A stretch of 64,000 nt of DNA. It comes from Rosellinia necatrix. Taxonomy: Eukaryota; Ascomycota; Sordariomycetes; Xylariales; Xylariaceae. Numbering within the stretch: the first letter of the stretch is position 1; each line of letters begins with the position of its first letter. The notes below the pieces were generated by a model. The model had not been told where the DNA came from. It searched no databases and saw only the letters and a list, made by a program, of their open reading frames with translations. The translations under genes and the position numbers were made by a program. The stretch lies in the NCBI GenBank assembly GCA_021209875.1, contig JAGYVD010000010.1, positions 1,488,001 through 1,552,000 of the forward strand, read 5' to 3'. Shown here in pieces: positions 25,510 through 37,260 of the stretch.

Positions 25510-27062
25510 TCAGGCGAACTTCTTCTCGAACTTCTTGAGCATCCCCGTGACGCCCCTCTCAAGCCGCTCGGCGCCCTGCCCCAGCTTGCTATGTTGCCCC
25601 TCGGTCTTGGGCTTGTAGTCCCCGTACTTTGCCGCGTGCTCCTGCTCCGTCGGCCGGTACAGCTGCTGGTGGATGGAGTACTCTGGGCCCGCCGGCAGTG
25701 CCTGGTGGTGTGCGTTGTTGTTGCTGCTGTTGTTGTAGCTGAACTGCGAATAGCCACCGGGCGGCGGCGCTGGGACCCCCGGGACGGCCTGCGCGACGGG
25801 AGGGGGAAGGGTGGGCTGGTGGTGCTGTTGGTGGTGCTGTTGTTGGTGGTGGTGGGCAGCGGTGGGCGCGGTGGGCGGAGGAGCGAAGCCCGGCGACCCG
25901 GGGAAGTTGGCGCCGTACGGGCTGACCAGGCCGGGCGATGCCGGCATGGTTGAAGCGCGTTGCAGGTGCGCGAATTGGGTCGGCGGAACACCCGGAACGC
26001 CCGACTGGGTGGGAAACGTCGTCTGCCCATAAGCCGGGGTGAAGGGAGCCCCATGGTCCCGGGCCATGGCCGCGGCCAAGGGGTTATGGCCGCTATCTTC
26101 CGGCGGCGGTGTTTTCTCTCGATGCTGGTACTTCTCCGCCTCGGGGGGCGCGGCCGGGTTGTACGGCATGGGCGCAAAACTCTGGGGAGAGTCATTCTGA
26201 CCAGCAGAGGCCGAGGTCGGCGGCGGGGCGAACGACGGGATGCCTTGCTGCTGGACCCTCGGATCCGATATGGCGGCCTTTTCTAGCTTCTGCACCAGAG
26301 GGGCCATGTCCTGAGAGTGGCTATGCGCGTGTGATGGGGGGGCTGGCTCATCAGCTACCTCGACTTGAGCGGCGGGCAATACCCTCCGGATGCCGTTGAC
26401 GAAGTGGAGGGCGTCTGTTTGAGTCCAGAAATAGATATCGAGCGAGTGTAGTTTATAATGGTATTTGGTCTCGTTGCGCGGGTCAAAGGTAGGAAGATGC
26501 CATTGGCTCGTGTCTATCGGCGGCCCCGGGACGCCCTCGACGGTGATATTGACGAGGCATTGTTGGCTGTATGAATAGCGTACTCGCGTCCTATCCAAGA
26601 CTGTTTGGATCTTGTGTTAAAAAAAAACGATCGGGCGCGCGCAAGACGAAGGAGGCCAACATATGGGAATGGATGGGCATGATGAGATGAGATGAGATGA
26701 TATGATGAGATGAGATAATATGATATGATATGATGGGATGGGATGATATGGCGAGATGAGAGAAGATCGAGATGCACTTACATCCTTCAAAGGCGTCCTG
26801 GCTATCGGTGCCGGGCTGGTTCGCTATCTCGATACGCGCTCGGCGGTGCTCCGCATTCTCGAACAGATACACATATGACCCCTTGTCAAAGCGGTGGTGA
26901 GGAGGGACGGCAGTGGGCAGTCCGTAGAAGTAATGAATGTCCCCGAAACTGTAGACGGGAGCATCCCCACGATAAGCCAAATGCCGTGTTGGTGCTGGCC
27001 AGAGCGGCGCTCTTTGGGACTCACAGGGTAGCCACGTTCTCTTCACCTGGCCGGGCCGCCAT
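25510..27062 (-). CDS. conserved uncharacterised fungal protein, folded N-terminus with Pro/Gln/His-rich tail
   Basis: Exons 27047-27062 (16 nt), 26782-26994 and 25510-26600 give 439 residues. The first junction (donor GTGAAG) was chosen because the alternative GTGAGT donor breaks the frame; it yields MAARPAPTRHLAYRG. Residues 10-155 look like one compact alpha/beta domain (YSFGDIHYFYG; KGSYVYLFENAEHRRARIEI; HYKLHSLDIYFWTQTDALHFVNGI), with a length and strand pattern like a PH-type fold, but I cannot name the family. Residues 160-385 are disordered, rich in Pro, Ala, Gln and His (HHHQQQHHQQHH near 300). The C-terminus (about 415-439) is a basic amphipathic helix ending in LKKFEKKFA. The 181-bp second intron is filled with ATGAG/ATGAT repeats. 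Function unknown. Confidence 0.75.
26684..26760. repeat. ATGAG/ATGAT pentamer repeat inside an intron
   Basis: About fifteen imperfect pentamers (GATGA, GATAT, GGATG) in the second intron of the uncharacterised gene. Confidence 0.85.
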
Positions 27063-27326
27063 CTTGTTTCCGCACCTCGGATGGCGGGGAGTAAAATGCG
27101 TATTATAAGGGTGGCGTGGTGCTATATTCCCATTCACACGCAAAATGGCCACAAAACATAGAGTCCGTTGTCAAGGGGAATGGAATATAAACGGACGGGT
27201 GACGAGGTTGGTGGGTAGAAAAAGGGTAATAAGAGGGTTATCAATCAAATCAAAAATCAAAAAAAACCAAGTCAAGATGCAGGCAGGTAGCTAGCTATAG
27301 CTCCATGTCATAATTCTGTCGGCACA

Positions 27327-27328
27327 TG

Positions 27329-27359
<31 letters not shown>
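27327..27359. repeat. (TGCC)n microsatellite
   Basis: About eight TGCC copies in the divergent intergenic region. Confidence 0.9.
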
Positions 27360-28035
27360 ACTTAGTGTACACAGCCGCTCCTCGAATAGAAACCCGTCAC
27401 CGGCCCAGCACTGCCTGAGCAGAGCGTGACCCGGCGCTTAACTGCCCAATATGCACCTTGGACACGACGATGGTGGGGTTCATAATGCCTAGGTATGGTA
27501 TTTAAGGGTGCTTGGGGGGGTATACTTGGGGTATGCTTGGGGAGGGGATTAATTTTGGCGGGGTTGGCTGCTGGAATGGGAAAGCTTCTGAATGGTCCGT
27601 GCACAGTGACGAGAGATAGCTCCGAGACCCACTTGGGAAAGTGGAATCCGATACCCACTGGCAGTTACGGCGTTGCAATTCTTCCCTTCCGACAATTTTC
27701 CAGTCCGCCAACGGATCACAGCACACATAGATAGTGGATCTGCATTCAAGGTTTCCCGAAGACCAGAATGAGAGAAGGCCCGCGATAGCTTCATCAAGCC
27801 ACAGCAACCCCATCTTCAACTGCTGCACACCACATCCGCTCCAATCACCACTGGGATCCCCTAAATCCCGCTTCATAGCACCGACTCGACCACACTTTTG
27901 TACCGGCATTGAACCACTGACCGGGGGAGGGGCGGAGCGAGCAGCACAAGGAAATCCAGAGGGGGGGTCCAATCTACGAAAGCAATCCTCGAAAACGCCA
28001 ACAACGTCACTATACGGCCCCATTGGGCAACCGTA

Positions 28036-28060
28036 GATATATATAAATATACATATATAT
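28036..28060 (+). promoter_or_regulatory. AT-rich TATA-like tract upstream of uS8m
   Basis: Alternating TA sequence including TATATAAATATA, about 150 bp before the uS8m ATG and directly before the CAG repeat. Confidence 0.4.
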
Positions 28061-28066
28061 CTTGTA

Positions 28067-28142
28067 CAGCAGCAGCAGCAGCAGCAGCAGTAGCAGCAGC
28101 AACAGCAGCAACAGCAGCAACAGCAGCAACAGCAGCAACAGC
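28067..28142. repeat. (CAG)n and (CAACAG)n trinucleotide repeat in the uS8m leader
   Basis: Nine CAG-type triplets with one TAG, then alternating CAG/CAA triplets. The reading frame of the uS8m gene runs open through the tract, read as AGC/AAC (Ser/Asn), but with no ATG before 28209. Confidence 0.9.
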
Positions 28143-28208
28143 ACCCCTTCAATACACCTCCTCGGAACCTCGGGGGCCAAGGCAGGCCCAGAAGCAGCGC
28201 GGGCCAAG

Positions 28209-28694
28209 ATGATGCACGGGATCGTGAACATGTCGTCGCACCTGCAGAACGCGTCGCGGGCGCGCCTGGGGCTGACGTCGCTGCCGCTGACCAAGTACAA
28301 CGTGAAGCTGGCGATGGCGCTGCACCGGACGGGGTTCCTGGCGTTCGTCACGCGCGGCGGCACGCGGCCCCCCGACCCGGCCGCCGTCGGCGCCTTCGAG
28401 CCCGAGCCCCTGACGACCGCCTCCGTCGCCCGGCAGCGCCTCTGGGTCGGCCTCAAGTACAGCGACGACCGCCCCGTCCTCGGCCGCATCACCCCCATCT
28501 CCACCCCGCGCGCCCGCCAGACCGCCACCCTCCGCCACCTCGAGCGCATCACCCGCGGCTTCGACGCCGCCCGCCAGCGCGGCCTCAACATCGGCGAGTG
28601 CTTGTTCGTCAACACCGACCTCGGCACCCTCGAGTCCAGGGAGGCCGTCGAGCGCAAGGTCGGCGGCTTGCTGTTGTGCCGGGCCGGCCCGTAA
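28209..28694 (+). CDS. MRPS8: mitochondrial small-subunit ribosomal protein uS8m
   Basis: Intronless, 161 residues, the usual size for fungal uS8m. Recognisable blocks are HGIVNMSSHLQNASRARLG at the N-terminus, KYNVKLAMALHRTGFLAFVTRGG, then RLWVGLKYSDDRPVLGRITPIS, and a C-terminal INIGECLF-like strand (LNIGECLFVNTDLGTLESREA), which corresponds to the rRNA-contacting region of S8. The protein binds the central domain of the mitochondrial small rRNA. The start is the first ATG of the open frame; a second ATG follows directly. Upstream the same frame reads a poly-Ser/Asn stretch from the CAG repeat but has no ATG. No classical presequence is obvious, as in other fungal uS8m. The gene is much more GC-rich than its flanks. 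Confidence 0.9.
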   Translation: MMHGIVNMSSHLQNASRARLGLTSLPLTKYNVKLAMALHRTGFLAFVTRGGTRPPDPAAVGAFEPEPLTTASVARQRLWVGLKYSDDRPVLGRITPISTPRARQTATLRHLERITRGFDAARQRGLNIGECLFVNTDLGTLESREAVERKVGGLLLCRAGP

Positions 28695-29819
28695 GAGGGA
28701 GGGAAAGAGAGAGAGAGTTTGTGTGTGTGTGTGTGTGTAAGTGCGTATATGTGTCTATGAGGAGGAGGAGCATATGACGTCGATATGTGAAAGAGAGAGG
28801 GACTAGACGAAGGGGGTTGGAAGAGATTACCGCATCAAAACATGAATGTCAAATGGGGACACGGCGGTGTTATCTTGGAGAAAGACATATCGCAAAAACC
28901 CTTCCCTACCTGATATGACGGGAAGGAGAATGAGACCTGGCTCAATACGAGAGGGCTCTCCTCCCCATTGCCTTCCCCGGACGAGGAAAAGAGCACGATA
29001 CGAAGCTTAACGTATGGCCGGTTTGGAATTTCTATGTGGAGGGGGCGTTTGTGCCTTGTACGTGTGTATGGATGGATTTTTCTCTGGGCTGCTCTCCTTC
29101 ATCGTGAAGAGTCATCTTTGTATATCTATCATGTGATCTTCGAGACTTGAGGTACATACGCTGTACGATAGATAGTATTACGGGCTAGAGAAGCACCCAC
29201 CCTACAAGTCAGCTACGAGAGAAATGAAAAAAAAAAAAAGACACGTTAACTACATGTGAAACCTCGCATTTGGCTTCGCATTATGTTACATCGCAAACAC
29301 ATGGCGGGTGCGGTGAAAAGGTGGTGGTATCCATTTTTGCTAAGTTCTACATGCAATGCCTGTGTCTGTGTCCATGCTATTCTTCCACTACTTCTTTACA
29401 ACAACTCCACTCATCTTTTGCATGTGTCTCAAGGCCTCGAGGTGTCCTTTACCCATCACTTAGTTTAGCCTCCCACTTGCCCCCACGGCAAACCCCTCGT
29501 TTTCTCACAAGAATTCAATCAAACTACTCCTACAACACAACCAACGCCTACGAGAAAAGGGGATATGTCAACTGCTCCTGCCCCTCAGGAAAACGACAAG
29601 GCCCATAAACCCTAATACAAAGAGCGCCAGCGGAGGGCAGGTCTACTGTTCCCAGCCTGGCAAGAAGTGAATGACGAGATAGCGGCGGGTATCAAATAAA
29701 TCTCTCGTCTGGTCAGAAGTTCAATGGCTACGCTGCGGAGAAGTAGCTTTTTCACCGAATCGTATTTTACGACGGTAGCCCCTCTTTCGAAATTGGTGCG
29801 AGAACAAGTTGCATCGTCC
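28695..29819. other. convergent intergenic region
   Basis: Lies between the 3' ends of uS8m and the disordered-protein gene. It starts with purine-rich sequence and a (GT)n run at 28719-28738; an A run lies at 29227-29239. A plus-strand frame of 112 codons near 29270 has no domain character. Confidence 0.6.
28719..28738. repeat. (GT)n microsatellite
   Basis: About ten GT copies, 25 bp after the uS8m stop, likely in its 3' UTR. Confidence 0.85.
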
Positions 29820-32318
29820 CTAGAGAGCTGCGGTTGTCACATCCTTAATAGTTAAGTCTTCATTACCATCCTCATGTGTGCCATCGACGAGAACATCAAC
29901 CTTTGTGGGCCCTTCTGTTTCCACTTCGTGACTATCCGTGGCACAGCTGTCAGCCACTACCTCTACCGATTTCGGTGGCTCGTCGACTGCCTCCTTCACC
30001 TGGGCATCGACTTCTTCAGTTGAGACCGTAGTGTCTTCCTTCGTTTCGGGCTTATCTTCTGACTCAGGGACCTGGGCCGAAGATTCGGCAGGCTGCAGCT
30101 CCTGGCTGGGTTCCTCGGTTGCCTGGGTGATATCCTCGATATCCGCCGCTTCAGCTGGGTCCGTGCTGATGACAGGGGGAGCGATGGCGGGTTCTGTTAC
30201 CTCAGCCTCAACAATCACTTCCGGCTCCGGGATAACCAGAGCTTCAGCAACCACAGGTTCTTCGGTGAGCGTAGTGTCTGCATTGACGGGAAGATCCGTA
30301 GGGGTTTGCGGAATCTCGACCTTGTCCTCAACTGCTGCCTCTGGCTTCACAACAACGGGAGCATCCTCGATAGCAGCTTCGACTGTTGCGCTCTCATCCT
30401 TTACAAGGGGGGCATCGGTAGTAGCGGGTGACGATTTTGCTACTTCAATTGCTTCTTCAGCCGTCTCGACCTTAGCAACGACGGGAGCGATCTCTTTGGT
30501 TGTAGGTTGGATGCTGGCCCCCACTGGCTTAAGGGTGTCCTTTGCGGTTTTTGCCTGAGCAGAAGATGCTTGCATCTTGGCTACTACCTTCTTTGCACTC
30601 CTCTCAACATCCTTGGTATCTGGCCTTTTGGTGGGCACAATCTGCTTCCGAGGCGGAGTTACAGGCGCCTTTTCCGATGTTTTCTTGGCACTGCTTTGCG
30701 TTGGTCGCGTCATACGAGCAAGAAAGCTCTCATCCACTTGGGCTTCCTTCTTTGTGGCCGGTTGCTCTTTTGCTCCTTGTTTCGGCGGAGGACCGAGGCT
30801 GGGACGGGAACGGACCATGTTGGCATTGGAAGGTCTATGCTTGAGGGTCTTGGCTGCTGTGGTGACAGCGGGTAAGATGCTATTTTGACTGGGCGCTCTA
30901 TGTGTTGCCGGGTTTACGGACAAGTGCTGAGCGTTACCCGAGGCCCTTGATAGTGAGCGCCTGGGTGCAGGTACGGCATTACTATTCCCATGCTTCTGGG
31001 CTGATGCGGTGGTGTGCGTTGTGAGAGAAGTTGGCAGTTTAATTGGTCGGGTAGGTGATTTCGGCTTTGGTTTCACGAAACCCGTACCAGATGTAGGCAG
31101 GTCAATCGGGGCTGGCTTAGGTGCCGTTGTCTTTGTACCGACAGGCTTCTTGGGGTTTGAAGCGGAAGGTGCCATCTTGGCGGGTTCTCTGGGACTGGTT
31201 GCCTTCGCCGACAAGGGCGACTTTTGGGCCCTAGCAGTAGTTTTAGCAGTCGAGACAGGTGCTACAGCCTTGGGTGCTGGCTTCGCGGCACCTGAAGCTT
31301 TGACCTTGGCCGTGGTTGAGGGGGCACCATTTAGGGCATCACTAATTCCCCCATTGAGAACTGTGCCACCTAATCGAGCCGCAGAAGATTCGGTAGGGTT
31401 GCTAGTGAGCATCTTGGTATGAGGCTCCTCCTTGTCTGTGACCTTGTCTGGGTTTGCATTTGGTTTCAGAGGGGACTTGGTGAGTTCCTTCTTGGGAGAC
31501 AACTGGGCCGGGGTATCCTGGGCCGGGGACTCGGGTATAGCTTCGTGGGATAGGTTTGTCTTGAAGGAAGCAACAGTGCTGGCCATGTTGTCAGAAAAGA
31601 CGTCTGACTTGTCGGACATGGGCTGGGGTGCGGTAGAGTCGGTGTCGTCGCTCAGTCTTCGGCTTGATACAGATACCGAGTCTCTGCTGGGTTCTCGTTG
31701 CAGGCCTATCCGCCCGTCTTTCTCGACCGCAACAAATTGTGTTCGAACCTTGGACAGGGGACGGGGCGAAGCGGAGGGGGATGGGGTTGCTGATGCAGAA
31801 AATTTGCTGTTAGTTATGTTGGGCCCAAAAAGAGATAGCTTGAAAAGTGGTGCCCCCAATGGAAGCCCTGTCACGACGTATGCCGTATTGAACGAGTGAA
31901 GGCCCCGATCCCAGAGAAAGCTGATGTGGGGAGTCTAAACAAAGAGAGGAGCTTGTGGAGGAGCTGGACAAGAACAGGATAGGATGGGATTACAATGCAA
32001 CTAACAAGCGCAGCATGCGTTATGGTACAACCACACCATATCAGGGAGGCACAGGAGTTAGGCAGAATAGTGCAGGCAGGATAAAGGGGGGGTGAAGGGG
32101 GTGGCCAGTGTCCGGAATGTGAAGGTATGGGGGAAGCTCATCGAAGGTGCGACACAGTCTGAGAGCCCATGTGGCAGAAGCGTCGCGGCAAATCAAAAAG
32201 GGAAGCGAGAAAAAGAAAGGGCCTCACCGAAACCACCAGGAGCCGGGGATCTGCCTCTGTCCGGTAGGCCATCGCCCTTCTGCTCGAACATGGCGCGAAG
32301 ATTCCTGACGCCCGACAT
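29820..32318 (-). CDS. large intrinsically disordered conserved ascomycete protein (MSGVRNLRAMFE type)
   Basis: Exon 1 (32228-32318) encodes MSGVRNLRAMFEQKGDG and a Pro-rich turn. A 438-bp intron (GTGAGG ... CATCAG, branch-like CTAAC) leads to exon 2 (29820-31789), giving 686 residues. The acceptor was chosen by phase and because it joins the Ser/Pro stretch to RPLSKVRTQFVAVEKDGR, a short ordered-looking motif. The middle (about 150-420) is Lys/Ala/Pro/Ser-rich and strongly basic; the C-terminal third is acidic (Glu/Val/Ala/Pro). The charge split suggests a scaffold or cytoskeleton-associated protein, but I recognise no domain. N-terminal similarity to actin-patch Aim21-like proteins is only an impression. 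The gene is divergent from homoisocitrate dehydrogenase. Confidence 0.72.
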
Positions 32319-32400
32319 GGTGGCGACGTGTCCGAGTTAAACTGCAAACAGACTTTGGGTAGCGGTGATGTAGCAGCGATGCAGCGGCAGCGGCTATCTG

Positions 32401-32451
32401 CAGCCCGCAGCAGCAGCAGCAGCAGGAGCGGCGGCAGCAGCAGCAGCAGCG
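32401..32451. repeat. interrupted (CAG)n/(AGC)n repeat
   Basis: Two short CAG tracts separated by GGAGCGGCGG, 80-130 bp upstream of the disordered-protein ATG, probably in its 5' leader or promoter. Confidence 0.85.
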
Positions 32452-32495
32452 ACCTGTCCGCGCGTGAATCAAAACCAGTTAGCCAGGTAGCGCCG

Positions 32496-32533
32496 GGTCA
32501 CTGCCGGTCACACTCGGTCACTGTCGGTCACTG
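32496..32533. promoter_or_regulatory. four GGTCAC sites at 10-bp spacing
   Basis: GGTCAC occurs at 32496, 32506, 32516 and 32526, so the same helix face is presented four times, 178-208 bp before the minus-strand ATG at 32318. The regular spacing resembles an array of protein-binding half-sites. No factor is known to me; a plain 10-bp tandem repeat is the alternative. Confidence 0.35.
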
Positions 32534-33236
32534 TTGCCCACAGATCGGAGCGGAACTTGCTCGCTCGTTGGCCCGACGCGATTGCACGCTCTTACACAGC
32601 TGAGCAACTGCCCCTTTTACCTATCTCGCCTACTCCGTCGTGTGCCTCTCTTCTTTTCTCTCCTACTCTCGCGTTCTCGGGTGCTTGATTGTCTCTGTCG
32701 TTGGCACGATTCGTTTTGCTGTCGATGGTTGTCTGCTCGTCGCGGTTTTCCCCTGTTCTCCTTTCTTTTTCCTCGAACGCGAACGCGTAGAATGGTGAGG
32801 GGAAGGGGAGGTCGGAAGTTTGGAGAGGCCCAGCCAAGGCTAAATGAAGCTTGTTTGGCTAGCTCAGGGGTAAGGGTGTGATGTCCCGAGGTCAACTATG
32901 CGACTCGTATATGATTCGGACGATGCTGTGATGGTGAGGAAGAGACATAGAGTAACTGGACGGGAGAGTGAAGGGAGAAAGGAGAGTGCAAGCGTCGCAA
33001 GCCTGGATTACAAAGTATTACAGTCTCGTTTAGGTGGAAAGTCAAAAGTCATATGAAGACAGCTGGTCAGATTCATGCGCGATGGGTGCTGGGAGCAGTG
33101 GCATGTTTGTACTACATATTAGTACCTTGGCCTAGTGGCCCTGGTCGTGGGGGAGAGGGTCCGCCTTTAATAAATTAGGGAGATAATTTCATGGATCGTC
33201 CGGGGGTCTGAGTAGGAGGTAAAGCCCACTGGCGTC

Positions 33237-33334
33237 GTCAGGTAGGTAGGTTACCACCTACCTACCTAACCTACCTACACTACTAACCTACCTACATTAC
33301 TAGGTAACCTACCTACTCTACCTACCTAGGTACT
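33237..33334. repeat. dense CTACCTAC/GTAGGTAG cluster
   Basis: Tetranucleotide CTAC/GTAG units on both strands, partly palindromic, about 100 bp. Shorter clusters of the same words occur across the window (see findings). Confidence 0.8.
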
Positions 33335-35151
33335 GTGCGGCCCTGTACCCAAGGTAACCTACCAGAATCACTGACTTTAGGGGCTTGTAGCCGCCCGTCC
33401 ATTCATTGTTCTCTCGCTTTCATTGGTTGTCAGTTGTTAGATTCAACACCAAAAGTCTGATGGTGTAAGCGGTACCTCACCGACTCGTTCTACTACTACT
33501 TGCAGCTACACACTTGTAACAAATGGCTGGTTCGGGGTTTCTTGGGGGTTCTTTTTTTTTTTTAAGTTCAATGTCCGCATTATGATAACATACGTGGTGT
33601 AGATGACTATAGGCAGTTATGATTTGCCGAGGATAATTGAGGGTTAGTTATACCAAGCTGCCGTTTATGGCATCCTGCTTGGGGAACGACTAGCTCCTAT
33701 TGGCGAATGAGATGCATGTGAAACGTTCGGGTGGACTGAACAAAAGCGTGTCTTTCTGGTTTCAAGTGGCCTTTGGGGTGGTCAACAGTAAACACCCGTT
33801 CCTTAGTCAGGACCGATGGAGTAATAAATGTTATTTATATCCGAGTGAGACGGGGGCGCTGAGCTTGAACCATCTGAAGAAGCCAACGAGACCCAACCTC
33901 CGGCGGACTGGCTGCGCATGAGCACCGATGACGTGGGCAAGTTCGAAGGTAGAGGGGACATACTAAAGCGGAAACGAGCCTGTTTATCTGAGCCTAAGCC
34001 GATGATACCTCACAGCACCACTGACCGGCCAACCAGCTAACCAACCAACCAGACACCCAGGGCCTGAGGTGGCTTACCTAAGCTGCATACGCACGGTAAC
34101 AGCACTACAAACGGGTACCAAAGTGAGTTAGTTAAGCCCCCGAGGCTATATATCAGGTTCCATCTCAATAATTTTATAGAGAGGAACGTCTCCTATGCAA
34201 GCGCCTGACATCTACATCATCTATCACACCGTCCTATGATTATATCCAACACGTTTGACCTATCAAAGTACTTGCCTAGGTTAGCACACATACACATAAC
34301 TATGACCTTGCAGGATGCAAGTTTGTGTAAGGGGAGACACGACCCACAGTGCCGAGTGGTTAGCTAATACGGTGAACTGCCATGTCGATTACTGGGCCCA
34401 TCAGCACTGCTATCTTAGCGCTGGTAAAGGGTCTACTATACAAAATACAACAGACACTATGACGGACAAACCCATCACATTCCGAATTCTAAACGGGGAA
34501 GAATCGTTCCAATCAAATAGTGCCGAAGACGAATGGGGTGGAGCCGCGGCCAAGTTGGATAGGAGAAGAGAAACAATTATAAATCTTTTATTTTACTCAT
34601 CCGCCCAGGCCAAAGTCTGGTGCGGTCGAAAAAAAAACAAAAACTTGATTAATTAATTTCGCGATTAATATTTGGGGGCGCGCCACGTTTTCCCGGCTAA
34701 CCTAACCGACGGGTGGGGGGGGCCGCGCGAAACGTCGTTAGGTATGGCCATACCATGTGACGGCTGGAGACAGGTCACGCCGGCCCGGAGGTAACAGACT
34801 AGACCTCGTAGCTACGGCTACCTACACGTACATACTTAGTGTACCTAGGTAGTAGTAGTAGTAGGCTGGTTACCTACTCACCACCTAGGTACCTGGCCAA
34901 CCCCCCCTGTTGTCTTCGCCTCCGCCCATCCAATCACTGCCGCTCCGATCGACGGACATTTCAGCCCCCCAGGAGCCTACCCGAACAACCCCACCAGAGC
35001 TTCGGTGACCGCAGACAGCTCCGGAAACCGCTGGGTGACACCCGACAATAATTTTTCTCCTTCGATGCGTTCCATCACCCATCCGCCCCCTCGCCTCCCG
35101 TCCCTGAGCAGCGTTTTGGGTCTGTCACATCCAACCAATTGACCGATCACG

Positions 35152-36493
<1,342 letters not shown>

Positions 36494-37260
36494 GGAAACC
36501 TCATCCATCTTGAGGAAGCGACGTAAGAGATATCGCGGCCAAAAAAAAAAAAAGTGAGATTCGGGATGCGACTGGGAAATATATCCGGTTCCGAATGGAT
36601 TTAGTTCGCGCGGCTGTCAATCGATCTTCGAGACAAACTCGAGGCGTTTGACGAGAATCCGTGGGAAACCGGTCCGACATGGCCGGCAACAGAGACGCGC
36701 AGAGTTCTGATAAAAAGTTGTAGAATAAATAGACACAGCATAATACGAAGGCAAAACATTCTTGTGCGCCCACGACAGCCAATGCATAGCACCTGCGGGC
36801 CGACCACACAACGCAATGAATCAATCCTGTCAGGCTACGTTCATGAGTCGGTCGGCATGAACATGAGCAAGGATGCTAAGAGTGGTAATTGTCTGATATA
36901 TTTCGTAGCCCCGTGGCAGCCTGTGTTCCCATCCGCGTAATTTTCCGAATTTGTAATAGCAGCATCGTTCCCGGCGTTTTATACAACCCTATATACACGT
37001 TACACTAGGCCTGCCTCTATTTTAGTCTTCAGATCTCATCTATCGTACTCTAAAATGGAGCATTCGTCACTGTGTTGTTACATTTTGCCCCCCGTATGGG
37101 GACTCGGTAGCTGCGCTAGCAGCTCGAGGCCCTAGGTCGTCGACATGCCATTCACACCGATATGAGGAATGAGATAGACGCTTCAGGCGTCTCTGACGGG
37201 CGCAATACACAAGGCATTACGACTTGATACCTTGAGAATATACTCATGAGGATTAATTGG
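36494..37260. other. convergent intergenic region
   Basis: Between the stop codons of LYS12 and mitochondrial EF-G; probably both 3' UTRs. An A run lies at 36541-36553. Minus-strand frames of 64-107 codons are Cys/Leu-rich without domains. Confidence 0.6.

Larger units (their letters stand above)
27063..28208. other. divergent intergenic region before uS8m
   Basis: Promoter and leader space for the uncharacterised minus-strand gene and for the uS8m gene. It contains a (TGCC)n tetramer run, an AT-rich TATA-like tract at 28036-28060 and a CAG/CAA trinucleotide repeat. Long frames on the minus strand are poly-Cys or poly-Leu readings of the repeat. Confidence 0.6.
32319..35151. other. divergent intergenic region (2.8 kb)
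   Basis: Contains the promoter of the disordered-protein gene and that of homoisocitrate dehydrogenase. Features seen: CAG repeats at 32401-32451, four GGTCAC sites spaced exactly 10 bp apart (32496-32531), a pyrimidine-rich stretch at 32610-32700, a dense CTACC/GTAGG cluster at 33237-33334, a T run at 33551-33563 and a GTAGTA triplet at 34849-34863. Frames of up to 115 codons show no domains. Confidence 0.6.

Noticed and set aside
26684..26760. Tandem array considered as CRISPR-like or coding
   Set aside because: Simple pentamer repeat without unique spacers, inside a spliced intron of a eukaryotic gene.
27502..28657. Overlapping minus-strand frames of about 215 codons with poly-Cys and poly-Leu
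   Set aside because: These are readings of the CAG/CAA repeat and of the antisense of uS8m; no ordinary protein sequence.
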